Of a DNA stretch of 14,864 nt, positions 6,849-13,223 are shown in pieces (within the stretch, counting starts at the first letter, position 1; each line of letters opens with the position of its first letter). The notes beneath the pieces are model-generated. The model did no database searches, had not been told where the DNA came from, and was given only the letters and a program-made list of their open reading frames with translations. The position numbers and the translations under genes are program-made. The DNA lies in assembly GCA_005788065.1 (NCBI GenBank), contig SXZD01000144.1:1-14864 (forward strand), written 5' to 3'. Source of the DNA: Burkholderiales bacterium (GTDB lineage Bacteria; Pseudomonadota; Gammaproteobacteria; Burkholderiales; Burkholderiaceae_B).

Positions 6849-7595
6849 TTACTTCGATTTACCCTGTGCAGCCACAGCCGCCGCGGCGGCTGCGATCTCA
6901 GCAGCGTCGCCCAGATAGTAGTGACGGATGGGTTTCAGGTTTTCGTCCAGTTCGTACACCAGCGGGCGGGCGGTGGGAATGTTCAGGTTGACAATCTCGT
7001 CGTCGCCCACGCTGTCCAGGTACTTGATCAGTGCCCGCAGCGAAGTGCCGTGGGCGGCCACCAGCACTTTATTGCCGGCGCGGATGGCCGGTGCGATGCT
7101 GTCGTTCCAAAAGGGCACGACACGCTCAACGGTGTCTTTCAGGCATTCGGTCAGCGGAATGTCTTCGGCTTTCAGCTTGGCATAGCGCGGATCGCGGGCT
7201 GCATGGCGGGGGTCATCGACACTCAGCGGGTTGGGTGCAATGGCGTAAGCACGGCGCCAGACCAGTACCTGTTCCTCACCGTAGCGTGTGGCGGTTTCGG
7301 TTTTGTTCAGACCCTGCAGGTCGCCGTAATGCCGCTCGTTCAGGCGCCAGCTATGCACCACCGGCAGCCACATGGCATCCATTGCATCCAGCGAAATCCA
7401 CAGGGTGCGGATGGCGCGCTTGAGCACCGACGTGTAGGCCAGATCGAAGGTATAACCTTCGGCTTTGAGCAGTTCGCCAGCCTTGCGTGCCTCGTCCCGG
7501 CCCTTTTCGGTCAGGTCGACGTCGGTCCAGCCGGTGAAGCGGTGTTCCAGGGTCCAGTGGCTCTCGCCGTGTCGCATCAGGACGATCTTGTACAT
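6849..7595 (-). CDS. gpmA: 2,3-bisphosphoglycerate-dependent phosphoglycerate mutase
   Basis: Glycolytic and gluconeogenic enzyme interconverting 3- and 2-phosphoglycerate through a phosphohistidine. The 248-residue product matches the family length of about 250. The phospho-accepting His9 lies in LMRHGESHW (6-14), Arg60 follows in SVLKRAIRT, Glu87 in RLNERHYGDLQG (84-95), and the second His182 in VAAHGTSLRAL (179-189). A short Ala-rich tail ends in GKSK. ATG 7593-7595 is preceded by GGGAAA. A TTG four codons earlier is open but unlikely to be the start. It is the first gene of a leftward run with envC, ctpA and moeB, and diverges from the rhodanese gene. A -10-like TACAAT lies about 30 bases upstream. 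Confidence 0.97.
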   Translation of the reverse strand: MYKIVLMRHGESHWTLEHRFTGWTDVDLTEKGRDEARKAGELLKAEGYTFDLAYTSVLKRAIRTLWISLDAMDAMWLPVVHSWRLNERHYGDLQGLNKTETATRYGEEQVLVWRRAYAIAPNPLSVDDPRHAARDPRYAKLKAEDIPLTECLKDTVERVVPFWNDSIAPAIRAGNKVLVAAHGTSLRALIKYLDSVGDDEIVNLNIPTARPLVYELDENLKPIRHYYLGDAAEIAAAAAAVAAQGKSK

Positions 7596-7625
7596 GTCGT
7601 TTCCCAAGAGAGATCAGAAGGCGCA

Positions 7626-7631
7626 ATTGTA
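7626..7631 (-). promoter_or_regulatory. gpmA: Possible -10 element of the gpmA operon promoter
   Basis: On the minus strand this reads TACAAT, five of six matches to the -10 consensus, 30 bases before the gpmA ATG. That would give a leader of about 24 bases. No good -35 box stands at 16-18 bases; the sequence there is CGGCAA. Placement supports it; the missing -35 keeps the call weak. Confidence 0.35.
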
Positions 7632-7637
7632 CGGTAC

Positions 7638-7664
7638 TTGCACTGTGGTTGCCGGGGATATAAT
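7638..7664 (+). promoter_or_regulatory. Probable promoter of the rhodanese-grxC-secB-gpsA run
   Basis: A perfect -10 box TATAAT occupies 7659-7664, 34 bases before the rhodanese ATG. The upstream hexamer TTGCAC (7638-7643) has a short 15-base spacer. Arms GGGGA (7654-7658) and TCCCC (7681-7685) flank the expected transcription start. Promoters for both directions are packed into the 103-base gap with gpmA. Confidence 0.5.
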
Positions 7665-7698
7665 GCGGCTCCGACGAATGTCCCCTGAAGTTTGAGTC

Positions 7699-8127
7699 AT
7701 GGATACCCAGTTTTTAATTGATAATTCTCCGCTGATCGCCGCAGCAGTCATTTCCGGCGGTCTGCTGCTGTTCCCGGCTGTGCGTGGCGGTGGCCAGCGC
7801 GTGGCGCCCATGCAGGCCTCCATGATGATCAACCGCAGCCGTGCGCAGATCCTCGATATCCGCACCGATGCAGAGCAGACCGCCCAGGGCCGTCTGCCCG
7901 ATGCAAAGCGGATCGCAGTGGTCGACATCAAAGACAAGGCGCCGGGCGTGTTCAAGGACAAGGCCCTGCCGGTGCTGGTCATGTGCCAGAACGGGCAGCG
8001 CAGCGCAGCGGCAGCCAGCGTGCTGCGCTCACTGGGTTACACTGAGGTGTATGTTGTGGAAGGCGGCGTGGCTGCCTGGGCCGAAGCAGGCATGCCGGTA
8101 ACCGGCAAGTCTGCCAAGTCCGCTTGA
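7699..8127 (+). CDS. Membrane-anchored single-domain rhodanese-like protein
   Basis: The 142-residue protein has an N-terminal hydrophobic helix at about 11-28, followed by one rhodanese domain at about 38-135. The active-site loop CQNGQRS (96-102) carries the persulfide-forming Cys96 and the conserved Arg-Ser. Other family landmarks are ILDIRTDAE (51-59) and VEGGVAAWAEAGMPV (120-134). Such proteins transfer or carry sulfane sulfur. The helix places the domain at the inner membrane, and which side it faces is not decided here. It leads a plus-strand run and is followed 20 bases later by glutaredoxin, a common pairing in this lineage that suggests a joint thiol/sulfur role. The ribosome binding site is weak (GAAG/TGAG). 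Confidence 0.9.
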   Translation: MDTQFLIDNSPLIAAAVISGGLLLFPAVRGGGQRVAPMQASMMINRSRAQILDIRTDAEQTAQGRLPDAKRIAVVDIKDKAPGVFKDKALPVLVMCQNGQRSAAAASVLRSLGYTEVYVVEGGVAAWAEAGMPVTGKSAKSA

Positions 8128-8147
8128 GTGATTGAAAGGAAACGACA

Positions 8148-8426
8148 ATGTCAGACGCAATCGTTGCCCTGGTGACCATGTATTCAACCGGGGTCTGCCC
8201 CTACTGCATACGCGCCGAGCAGTTGCTCACCCAGCGCGGCGTAGCGAAAATCGACAAGATCCGCGTCGACCTGCAACCGGAACGTCGCGAAGAGATGATG
8301 ACCCGCACCGGTCGAAGAACCGTGCCGCAGATTTACATCGACGACACCCATGTCGGTGGTTTTGACGACCTGTCCGCGCTTGACCGCGCCGGCGGTCTGA
8401 TGCCGCTGCTCACGCGCTCGGCCTGA
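8148..8426 (+). CDS. grxC: Glutaredoxin 3 (dithiol)
   Basis: Small glutathione-dependent thiol reductase of 92 residues, the usual length. The dithiol active site CPYC (Cys17, Cys20) follows the first beta strand. Glutathione-binding landmarks are TVPQIYI with the cis-proline, then HVGGFDDL, the glycine pair and DD of the family. It probably serves the general cytosolic pool, for example ribonucleotide reductase and protein deglutathionylation. ATG 8148 has a strong AAGGAAA upstream. It sits between the rhodanese and secB genes. The gap to secB contains a terminator-like hairpin. Confidence 0.95.
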   Translation: MSDAIVALVTMYSTGVCPYCIRAEQLLTQRGVAKIDKIRVDLQPERREEMMTRTGRRTVPQIYIDDTHVGGFDDLSALDRAGGLMPLLTRSA

Positions 8427-8460
8427 TCGCAGGCTGCGCCCCACCCAGTTTCTTGCATTC

Positions 8461-8481
8461 CCGGCTGGCAGCCGGATTTTT
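8461..8481 (+). terminator. Intrinsic-terminator-like hairpin inside the secB leader
   Basis: CCGGCT, loop GGC, AGCCGG (8461-8475) is followed by A and five T (8477-8481), the form of a Rho-independent terminator. The T run ends 4 bases before the secB ribosome binding site GGAAAG (8486-8491) and 15 before its ATG. No promoter can fit between the hairpin and the gene, so secB must depend on read-through or on a regulated structure. GGCTGC at 8432-8437 can pair with GCAGCC at 8468-8473 and would then disrupt the hairpin. Confidence 0.65.
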
Positions 8482-8495
8482 GAACGGAAAGACGC

Positions 8496-9008
8496 ATGTC
8501 AGACAATCAGCAAGCCCAGACGGGCAACGAAGGCGCAGTTTTCAGCATCCAGCGCGTGTATCTGAAAGATGCGTCGGTTGAGATTCCAAACGCACCGCAT
8601 ATTTTTCTCGAACAGAAAGCGCCGAGCATCGAAATTGCCATTGACGTCGGCGCTCAGCGTCTGGCGGATGTCATTTTCGAAAGCGAAGTGACCATCACCC
8701 TGACAGCACGTATCGATGACAAGGTGGCTTACCTCATCGAGGCAAAACAGGCCGGCATTTTTGAAATTTCCAACGTGCCTGACGAGCAGATGGATCCCTT
8801 GCTGGGCATCATCTGTCCCAATGCGGTGTACCCGTACCTGCGCGTCAATATCGCCGACCTCATTACCCGCACCGGCTTTGCGCCTGTGCATCTGGCGGAT
8901 GTCAATTTCGAAAACTTCTATCAGCAGCGTCTGGCAGCGCTGCAGCAGCAGGCTGAACAAGGCACAGGCGAAGCGAGGTCTCCGTCCGGTATCGTGCTGA
9001 ACGCCTGA
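8496..9008 (+). CDS. secB: Protein-export chaperone SecB
   Basis: Tetrameric cytosolic chaperone that holds preproteins unfolded and delivers them to SecA at the Sec translocon. The 170-residue product is slightly longer than the E. coli protein (155). It shows the typical core: FSIQRVYLKDASVEIPNAP (16-34), the FESEVTITLTA strand, QAGIFEISN, then ICPNAVYPYLRVNIADLITRTGF with the conserved PNAxYPYxR, followed by PVHLADVNFENFY. The C-terminal helix is Gln-rich. ATG 8496 has GGAAAG closely upstream. It stands between grxC and gpsA, as in many proteobacteria, and its leader holds a terminator-like hairpin. Confidence 0.97.
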   Translation: MSDNQQAQTGNEGAVFSIQRVYLKDASVEIPNAPHIFLEQKAPSIEIAIDVGAQRLADVIFESEVTITLTARIDDKVAYLIEAKQAGIFEISNVPDEQMDPLLGIICPNAVYPYLRVNIADLITRTGFAPVHLADVNFENFYQQRLAALQQQAEQGTGEARSPSGIVLNA

Positions 9009-9028
9009 TGCCGAACGACCGATTCTGA

Positions 9029-9052
9029 CCGCCTGATCTTCTCAGGTAGCGG
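9029..9052 (+). other. Stem-loop between secB and gpsA
   Basis: CCGC-CTGA (9029-9036) can pair with TCAG (9042-9045) and GCGG (9049-9052), with loop TCTTC and a three-base bulge GTA on the 3' side. No T run follows, so it is not a standard terminator. It lies 25 bases before the gpsA start, in a 68-base gap with no other visible element. Confidence 0.4.
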
Positions 9053-9076
9053 GGCAAACTGACCACGGGGTGAGCG

Positions 9077-10081
9077 ATGAAAGCGCTGGTACTGGGAGCA
9101 GGTGCATGGGGAACGGCGGTGGCTTCGCACATCGCCCTGAAGGTGCCAACCACCCTGTGGGGGCGCGATGCGTCGGTTGCCGCGTCCATCAACTCAGACC
9201 ACATCAATCCCCGTTATCTGTCCGGTATTGTCCTGTCCAAAGGACTGTCGGCCACCACCGATCTCGAATCTGCGCTCAGGGCGCTGGACCCTGCAACCGA
9301 CCTGCTGGTGTTCGGTGCGCCCATGTCGGCCCTGCGCAGTCATCTGCAGCAGGTTAGCGATATCCTCGGTGCATCGGCATGGCCAGCCTTTTGCTGGCTG
9401 TGCAAGGGTTTTGAGGTCGGCAGCGGCAAAATGCCCCATCAAGTGGTGGCAGATATCCTTCCGGATGCCGATGGCGGTGCGCTCACCGGCCCCTCGTTTG
9501 CAGCCGAAGTAGCCAAAAACCTGCCGTTTGCGTTGGTCATGGCCGGGGGCAGCGAGAAAACCCAGCAGGCGGTGGTGGCAGCCATGCACCATGGTGCCTG
9601 CCGCATCTATGTGTCCGATGATGTGGTCGGGGCAGAGGTCGGTGGTGCTGTCAAAAACATCATGGCGGTGGCCACCGGCATCTGCGACGGTCTTGGTCTG
9701 GGGCTGAACGCCCGGGCTGCGCTCATCACGCGGGGCATGGCTGAAATTCGCCGGCTCGCCAGTGAGTTGGGTGCGAAGGCCGATACGCTGAGCGGATTGG
9801 CCGGGTTTGGCGACCTGATCCTGACCTGTACGGGTGACCTGTCCCGAAACCGTCGCGTCGGCATGATGCTGGCGTCCGGCAAAGACCTTGACCAGATTCT
9901 GGCAGAGCTGGGTCAGGTGGCCGAAGGTGTCAAGTGTGCGCCCGTGGTGCGTGATCTGTCTTTGCAGATGGGCATCGAGATGCCGCTGACCCAGACCGTG
10001 TGCGATGTCCTGTTCAACGGTGTGCCAGCAAGTGCGGCCGTGCTGCAACTGCTGTCGCGAGATCCGCGACGGGAGAACTGA
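9077..10081 (+). CDS. gpsA: NAD(P)H-dependent glycerol-3-phosphate dehydrogenase
   Basis: Reduces dihydroxyacetone phosphate to sn-glycerol 3-phosphate, the entry to phospholipid synthesis, in the cytosol. The 334-residue product has the family's normal length. An N-terminal Rossmann loop VLGAGAWGTA (5-14) binds the cofactor, CKGFE carries Lys110, GPSFAAEV (138-145) is a family signature, and the catalytic Lys193 lies in GGAVKNIMA (189-197). GFGDLILTCTGDLSRNRR (243-260) holds the substrate-binding region. ATG 9077 has GGGGTGAG just upstream. It closes the plus-strand run. Its TGA directly abuts the TGA of the convergent trmL, with no base between them. Confidence 0.97.
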   Translation: MKALVLGAGAWGTAVASHIALKVPTTLWGRDASVAASINSDHINPRYLSGIVLSKGLSATTDLESALRALDPATDLLVFGAPMSALRSHLQQVSDILGASAWPAFCWLCKGFEVGSGKMPHQVVADILPDADGGALTGPSFAAEVAKNLPFALVMAGGSEKTQQAVVAAMHHGACRIYVSDDVVGAEVGGAVKNIMAVATGICDGLGLGLNARAALITRGMAEIRRLASELGAKADTLSGLAGFGDLILTCTGDLSRNRRVGMMLASGKDLDQILAELGQVAEGVKCAPVVRDLSLQMGIEMPLTQTVCDVLFNGVPASAAVLQLLSRDPRREN

Positions 10082-10549
10082 TCAAACCGCCCCTTCGAAC
10101 CCAGTCTGCCGCCACGCTTCGAACACGGTGACCGCAACCGCATTGGACAGGTTGAGCGACCGGTTGTCCGGTTGCATCGGCAGGCGCAGCCAGTTGGCCT
10201 CTCCGATGTCTTGCCGTATGGCGTCGGGCAAGCCGCTGGATTCGTTGCCGAAAATCAGCCAATCACCCGCCAGGAATGCCTGTCCGTAGACCCAGCGCTT
10301 GCCGCGCGTGGTCAGCGCAAACATCCGGGCCGGGTCAGGCTGGCATTGCTGGCGGAACGCCTGCCAGTTGTCATGCACCTGCATGTCGGCATACTCATGG
10401 TAGTCCAGCCCGGCGCGACGCATTTTGGCGTCATCCAGCGGAAAGCCAAGGGGCTTGATCAGATGCAGATGCGCACCCGTGTTGGCACACAGGCGAATGA
10501 TGTTGCCCGTGTTGGGCGGAATCTCAGGTGCAACCAGTACGACGTTCAT
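10082..10549 (-). CDS. trmL: tRNA (cytidine(34)-2'-O)-methyltransferase TrmL
   Basis: SPOUT-fold enzyme that 2'-O-methylates the wobble base of leucine tRNAs, using SAM. The 155-residue product is nearly the length of E. coli TrmL (157). It has the three SPOUT motifs: PPNTGNIIRLCANTGA (11-26), LIFGNESSGLP (98-108) and LRLPMQPDNRSLNLSNAVAV (121-140), the last forming the knot that binds SAM. ATG 10547-10549 follows the comF stop by three bases, so it is probably co-transcribed with and translationally dependent on comF. Its own ribosome binding site is weak. It converges on gpsA with no gap. Confidence 0.95.
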   Translation of the reverse strand: MNVVLVAPEIPPNTGNIIRLCANTGAHLHLIKPLGFPLDDAKMRRAGLDYHEYADMQVHDNWQAFRQQCQPDPARMFALTTRGKRWVYGQAFLAGDWLIFGNESSGLPDAIRQDIGEANWLRLPMQPDNRSLNLSNAVAVTVFEAWRQTGFEGAV

Positions 10550-10552
10550 GTT

Positions 10553-11413
10553 TCAGGGCTCAATCGGTTCCGGTTTTTCGGGTGTCCGGAATGCCACCCA
10601 GCGGCTGACGCTTGCGGCGCCCGCCTGCAGCAGTGTCTGTTCGCAGACTGACAGGGTGGCGCCGGTGGTCAGCACATCATCGACCAGCCCGACATGCAAA
10701 CCCTCCACGTCGCCAACGCAGACAAAGGCGCTGGCCAGATTGTCCTGCCGTTGGCTGGCTGACAGCTCTGCCTGTCGCCCGGTTTCCAGGGTTTTCAGCA
10801 GATGTCTTGCCTTTACGGGAACGTTCAGCGTCTTGCCCAGACTGCGGGCTATGAGCAGCGCCTGATTGTAACCGCGTTCGCGCAGGCGCCGTGCCGACAC
10901 CGGGACAGGAATCAAGCAGTCCGGCTCTTCTGCCGGCGCATCGACGGAACCTTTCCCGCCGTTTCCAACGTCCTTCGCCTGCAAAAATGCATGCGCCAGC
11001 GCCACGCCCATGTCGCAGGCCAGCGCTTGCTGACCCCTGAATTTCAAAGCCTTGGGCAAGGTATCAAACGGCGGCAGATAATCGGCGCCCACCCAGGTCC
11101 GCGTGCTGGCTGGCGCCGCGCGGCAGTGGCGGCAGCGCGTCCAGCCGAAAGCCTGCAGGCGGGGACCCAGCCTGAAGCCACACTGCCTGCAGCGGGTTTG
11201 GGGTGTGAAAGCAGCGCCGGTACAGGGCGGGCACAGCGACAGCCATCCTCTGCCCATGGAGGGCGAAAAGCAGCAGTTGCAGGCAATGCATACCGGTGGC
11301 GTGAAGGCGGACACCGCGCGGGCCGCCATGAAGGATGCGACCGACGCAGTTCGGGACAGAAAACCAGGGCTCATGAGCTTTGAGTGGACGCCACGCTGAT
11401 CTTGGTTCCACAT
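10553..11413 (-). CDS. comF: ComF/GntX-family phosphoribosyltransferase-like protein
   Basis: ComF-type proteins are linked to DNA uptake in naturally competent bacteria, but homologues are widespread and their biochemistry is unsettled. The 286-residue product has an N-terminal Cys-rich zinc region (CIACNCC 42-48, CPPC 61-64, CRQC 75-78, CRHC 94-97) and a C-terminal type I phosphoribosyltransferase domain with RERGYNQA (178-185) and the PRPP loop GLVDDVLTTGAT (242-253). The start is uncertain. ATG 11411-11413 gives 286 residues; Met14 and Met29 are alternatives. None has a clear ribosome binding site, and homologues usually begin close to the first cysteines, which favours Met29. It precedes trmL by three bases and diverges from the methyltransferase gene. 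Confidence 0.9.
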   Translation of the reverse strand: MWNQDQRGVHSKLMSPGFLSRTASVASFMAARAVSAFTPPVCIACNCCFSPSMGRGWLSLCPPCTGAAFTPQTRCRQCGFRLGPRLQAFGWTRCRHCRAAPASTRTWVGADYLPPFDTLPKALKFRGQQALACDMGVALAHAFLQAKDVGNGGKGSVDAPAEEPDCLIPVPVSARRLRERGYNQALLIARSLGKTLNVPVKARHLLKTLETGRQAELSASQRQDNLASAFVCVGDVEGLHVGLVDDVLTTGATLSVCEQTLLQAGAASVSRWVAFRTPEKPEPIEP

Positions 11414-11458
11414 TGTGGGTCGTGAAAGTCCCGATCATGGAGTGGGCACAACTCCCGC

Positions 11459-11464
11459 TACAAT
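11459..11464 (+). promoter_or_regulatory. Possible -10 element of the BioC-like gene
   Basis: TACAAT matches the -10 consensus in five of six bases and lies 19 bases before the GTG start. Transcription would begin about at the ribosome binding site AGGGAG (11471-11476), giving a very short leader. No convincing -35 box is present. The 69-base gap shared with the divergent comF shows nothing else. Confidence 0.3.
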
Positions 11465-11482
11465 CCAGGCAGGGAGAATGTT

Positions 11483-12475
11483 GTGGACACAGACAAACAG
11501 TCAGCCGGTTTCTGGAAAGTGGCGCGTGACGCCGAACGCGGTGCCATGCAGCTCAAGCGTCGGCAGGCATGGCCGGACCTGCCTTTCATTCACGGTGAAA
11601 TTCAAGCCCGCATGATTGAGCGTAGCCAGATCATGCGCCCGGCAGACGGTTGTGTCGTCGACATGAGCTTGGGCCGGCCCGATGCCGCAGTCCAATTGGC
11701 GCAGCGGTTTTTCGATCGGCAGACCTATGTCGTGCGCTGGGGAGATCCGTTGCCTCCGCCACTTGCAGCCCCATCCGCCTTGCGGCAGTTGGGTCACTCC
11801 ATCACGCAGGGTCTCGGCAGTGCCGGCGGCGTGCTGGCGCGGGTTTTCCGCTCGTCAAAGGAATCCGGGCATGCTGGCGTGTTACCCGCCGACGTCAAAC
11901 TCGCCGGTGACATCGTGCTGCAGGACGAGCACACCCCGTGGTCGCTTCCAACCCAAGCGGGTTCTGCTGCCCTGGTCTGGTCCAACGGATTGCTGCATCG
12001 GCTGGCCGACCCCATGCCGGTTCTCAGGCAGTGGCATACGGCGCTGGCTCCCGGCGGAGCGCTGTTTTTCTCCTGTTTCGGACCCGACACGGCCAAAGAG
12101 TTGAAGTCGGCGGCCGACCAGCTCGGTCTTCCGTTCACTGATTTCGCCGACATGCATGATTGGGGTGATCTGCTCATCAAAACCGGGTTTTCCGACCCCG
12201 TCATGGAGATGGAGCGCTTGGTGCTGACCTATCGCCGGGTGGAAGATCTGCTGCGTGACTGGCATGCGCTGGGCGGCAATCCGGCGCAGGCTGCTGCCCC
12301 CGGCCTGCGCGGGCGTGGTTTTTACAAACGGTTAAACAACTGTTTGCAAAACTTGGGGGGTGGCGGTTTACAAATCTCGCTGGAAATCCTGTATGGTCAT
12401 GCGTGGAAGGTCATCCGGGAGGAAAAGCCCCGGGAAATCCGTATTCCGCTTTCGCAAATCCGTCGAAAGCCTTGA
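11483..12475 (+). CDS. BioC-like methyltransferase-fold protein with degenerate SAM motif
   Basis: The C-terminal half looks like BioC (malonyl-ACP O-methyltransferase, biotin synthesis) and related class I methyltransferases. It has ALAPGGALFFSCFGPDTAKEL (187-207), DMHDWGDLLIKTGFSDPVME (223-242) and MERLVLTYRRVEDLLRDW (243-260), then an ALGGN..RGRGFYKRL segment. The N-terminal half departs from the family. The SAM-binding motif I, normally LDLGCGTG, reads VVDMSLGRP (58-66), and the acidic residue expected after the second strand is replaced by VVRWGDP. A 50-residue Gly/Ala/Ser-rich insertion lies at about 100-150. The start is GTG 11483, with AGGGAG six bases upstream; a nearby ATG at 11478 is out of frame. 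Whether it still binds SAM is open. No other bio genes are visible. Confidence 0.8.
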   Translation: MDTDKQSAGFWKVARDAERGAMQLKRRQAWPDLPFIHGEIQARMIERSQIMRPADGCVVDMSLGRPDAAVQLAQRFFDRQTYVVRWGDPLPPPLAAPSALRQLGHSITQGLGSAGGVLARVFRSSKESGHAGVLPADVKLAGDIVLQDEHTPWSLPTQAGSAALVWSNGLLHRLADPMPVLRQWHTALAPGGALFFSCFGPDTAKELKSAADQLGLPFTDFADMHDWGDLLIKTGFSDPVMEMERLVLTYRRVEDLLRDWHALGGNPAQAAAPGLRGRGFYKRLNNCLQNLGGGGLQISLEILYGHAWKVIREEKPREIRIPLSQIRRKP

Positions 12476-12493
12476 TCGGCAAGGCAGTTCGAG

Positions 12494-12522
12494 TTGCGAG
12501 GGCTTGGCAGTTGGGACATAAT
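12494..12522 (+). promoter_or_regulatory. Probable sigma70-type promoter for DUF2244-coxB-coxA
   Basis: TTGCGA (12494-12499) and CATAAT (12517-12522) are separated by exactly 17 bases, four and five matches to the consensus hexamers. The expected start near 12529 would give a leader of about 100 bases before DUF2244. It is the only well-formed promoter in the 152-base gap, so it probably drives the cox genes as well. Confidence 0.55.
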
Positions 12523-12538
12523 GTTGCGCCCGCCCCGA

Positions 12539-12560
12539 ACAGGTGATGCCTGTCCGGCAT
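12539..12560 (+). other. Two mutually exclusive small hairpins in the DUF2244-cox leader
   Basis: ACAGG-TGATG-CCTGT (12539-12553) and ATGCC-TGTCC-GGCAT (12546-12560) are each perfect 5-bp stems with 5-base loops. They share bases, so only one can form at a time. They lie about 10-30 bases downstream of the predicted transcription start. The stems are short, so chance is possible. Confidence 0.3.
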
Positions 12561-12627
12561 GTTGCACGGTTGGTGTGTGCAGCCTGAAACAGCGGGTCGT
12601 GTTTGTAAAGGTTGAAAGGCCATCAAG

Positions 12628-13185
12628 GTGGTATCGGTGAGCCAGGCGGAAGAGCAGACTGCAGTCCAGTCAGCGGGAGCGCAGCCGGAGTTGATCCCGG
12701 TCGTGCAAGACGCACCAGACAGTACACTGAACGGCGACATGTCGCCCGTCCGCTCGTGGGTGTTCAAACCCAATTGTTCCCTGACACCGCGCCAGCTGGC
12801 CGGCTTCTATCTCAGTATCGTTTTGGTGACCCTCGGCATTGCCGCGGGTTTTTGTCTGTTCGGGCTCTGGGTTGTGCTGCCGTTTGCCGGCATCGAGTTG
12901 CTTGCGGTCGGTATCGCGCTGCTCATTTATGCCCGGCACGCTGGCGACTATGAGCGGATCGAGTTGCGCGGACGAGCGCTGACAGTGATTGTTGTACGGG
13001 GAAGCCGCGAGTATTCGGTGAGCTTCAATCCGGGTTGGACGAAGGTCAGTCTGCCCAAGCCTGGCGAACTGCTTCGGCTTGAAAGTGGCTCTACCTGGGT
13101 GGCTGTGGGTCGGTACATCACGGCGCCCCTGCGTGAGCGACTGGCCTATGAGTTGCGCAGGGCATTTGCCGCTGCTGCAGCTTGA
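12628..13185 (+). CDS. DUF2244 domain-containing membrane protein
   Basis: The 185-residue product has a variable, acidic N-terminal stretch (1-40), then the DUF2244 pattern: WVFKPNCSLTPRQL (44-57), two adjacent membrane helices at about 58-78 and 80-102, IYARHAGDYERIEL (100-113), and a C-terminal soluble part ending in an amphipathic helix with LRERLAYELRRAF. Its function is unknown. It commonly stands directly before the cytochrome oxidase genes in betaproteobacteria, which suggests a role in assembly or use of the oxidase. There is no ATG. GTG 12628 has AAAGG upstream, and GTG 12637 has AAGGTGG five bases upstream; both are plausible. coxB follows after 38 bases. Confidence 0.85.
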   Translation: MVSVSQAEEQTAVQSAGAQPELIPVVQDAPDSTLNGDMSPVRSWVFKPNCSLTPRQLAGFYLSIVLVTLGIAAGFCLFGLWVVLPFAGIELLAVGIALLIYARHAGDYERIELRGRALTVIVVRGSREYSVSFNPGWTKVSLPKPGELLRLESGSTWVAVGRYITAPLRERLAYELRRAFAAAAA

Positions 13186-13223
13186 ATGGTTGGTTGATTT
13201 TATTTTTGGGAACTGAGGACGCT

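Noticed and set aside
6849..7607. gpmA start four codons earlier (TTG)
   Set aside because: ATG 7595 gives the family's usual N-terminus MYKIVLMRHG and has GGGAAA upstream.
5730..7688. Very long plus-strand open frame (652 codons) opposite envC and gpmA
   Set aside because: It is antisense to two clear genes, spans their boundary, and its translation has no recognisable domain. Long antisense frames are expected in GC-rich genes that avoid codons such as TTA, CTA and TCA.
9194..10048. 284-codon minus-strand frame opposite gpsA
   Set aside because: Fully antisense to gpsA, His/Gln/Arg-rich translation without family features; a codon-bias shadow.
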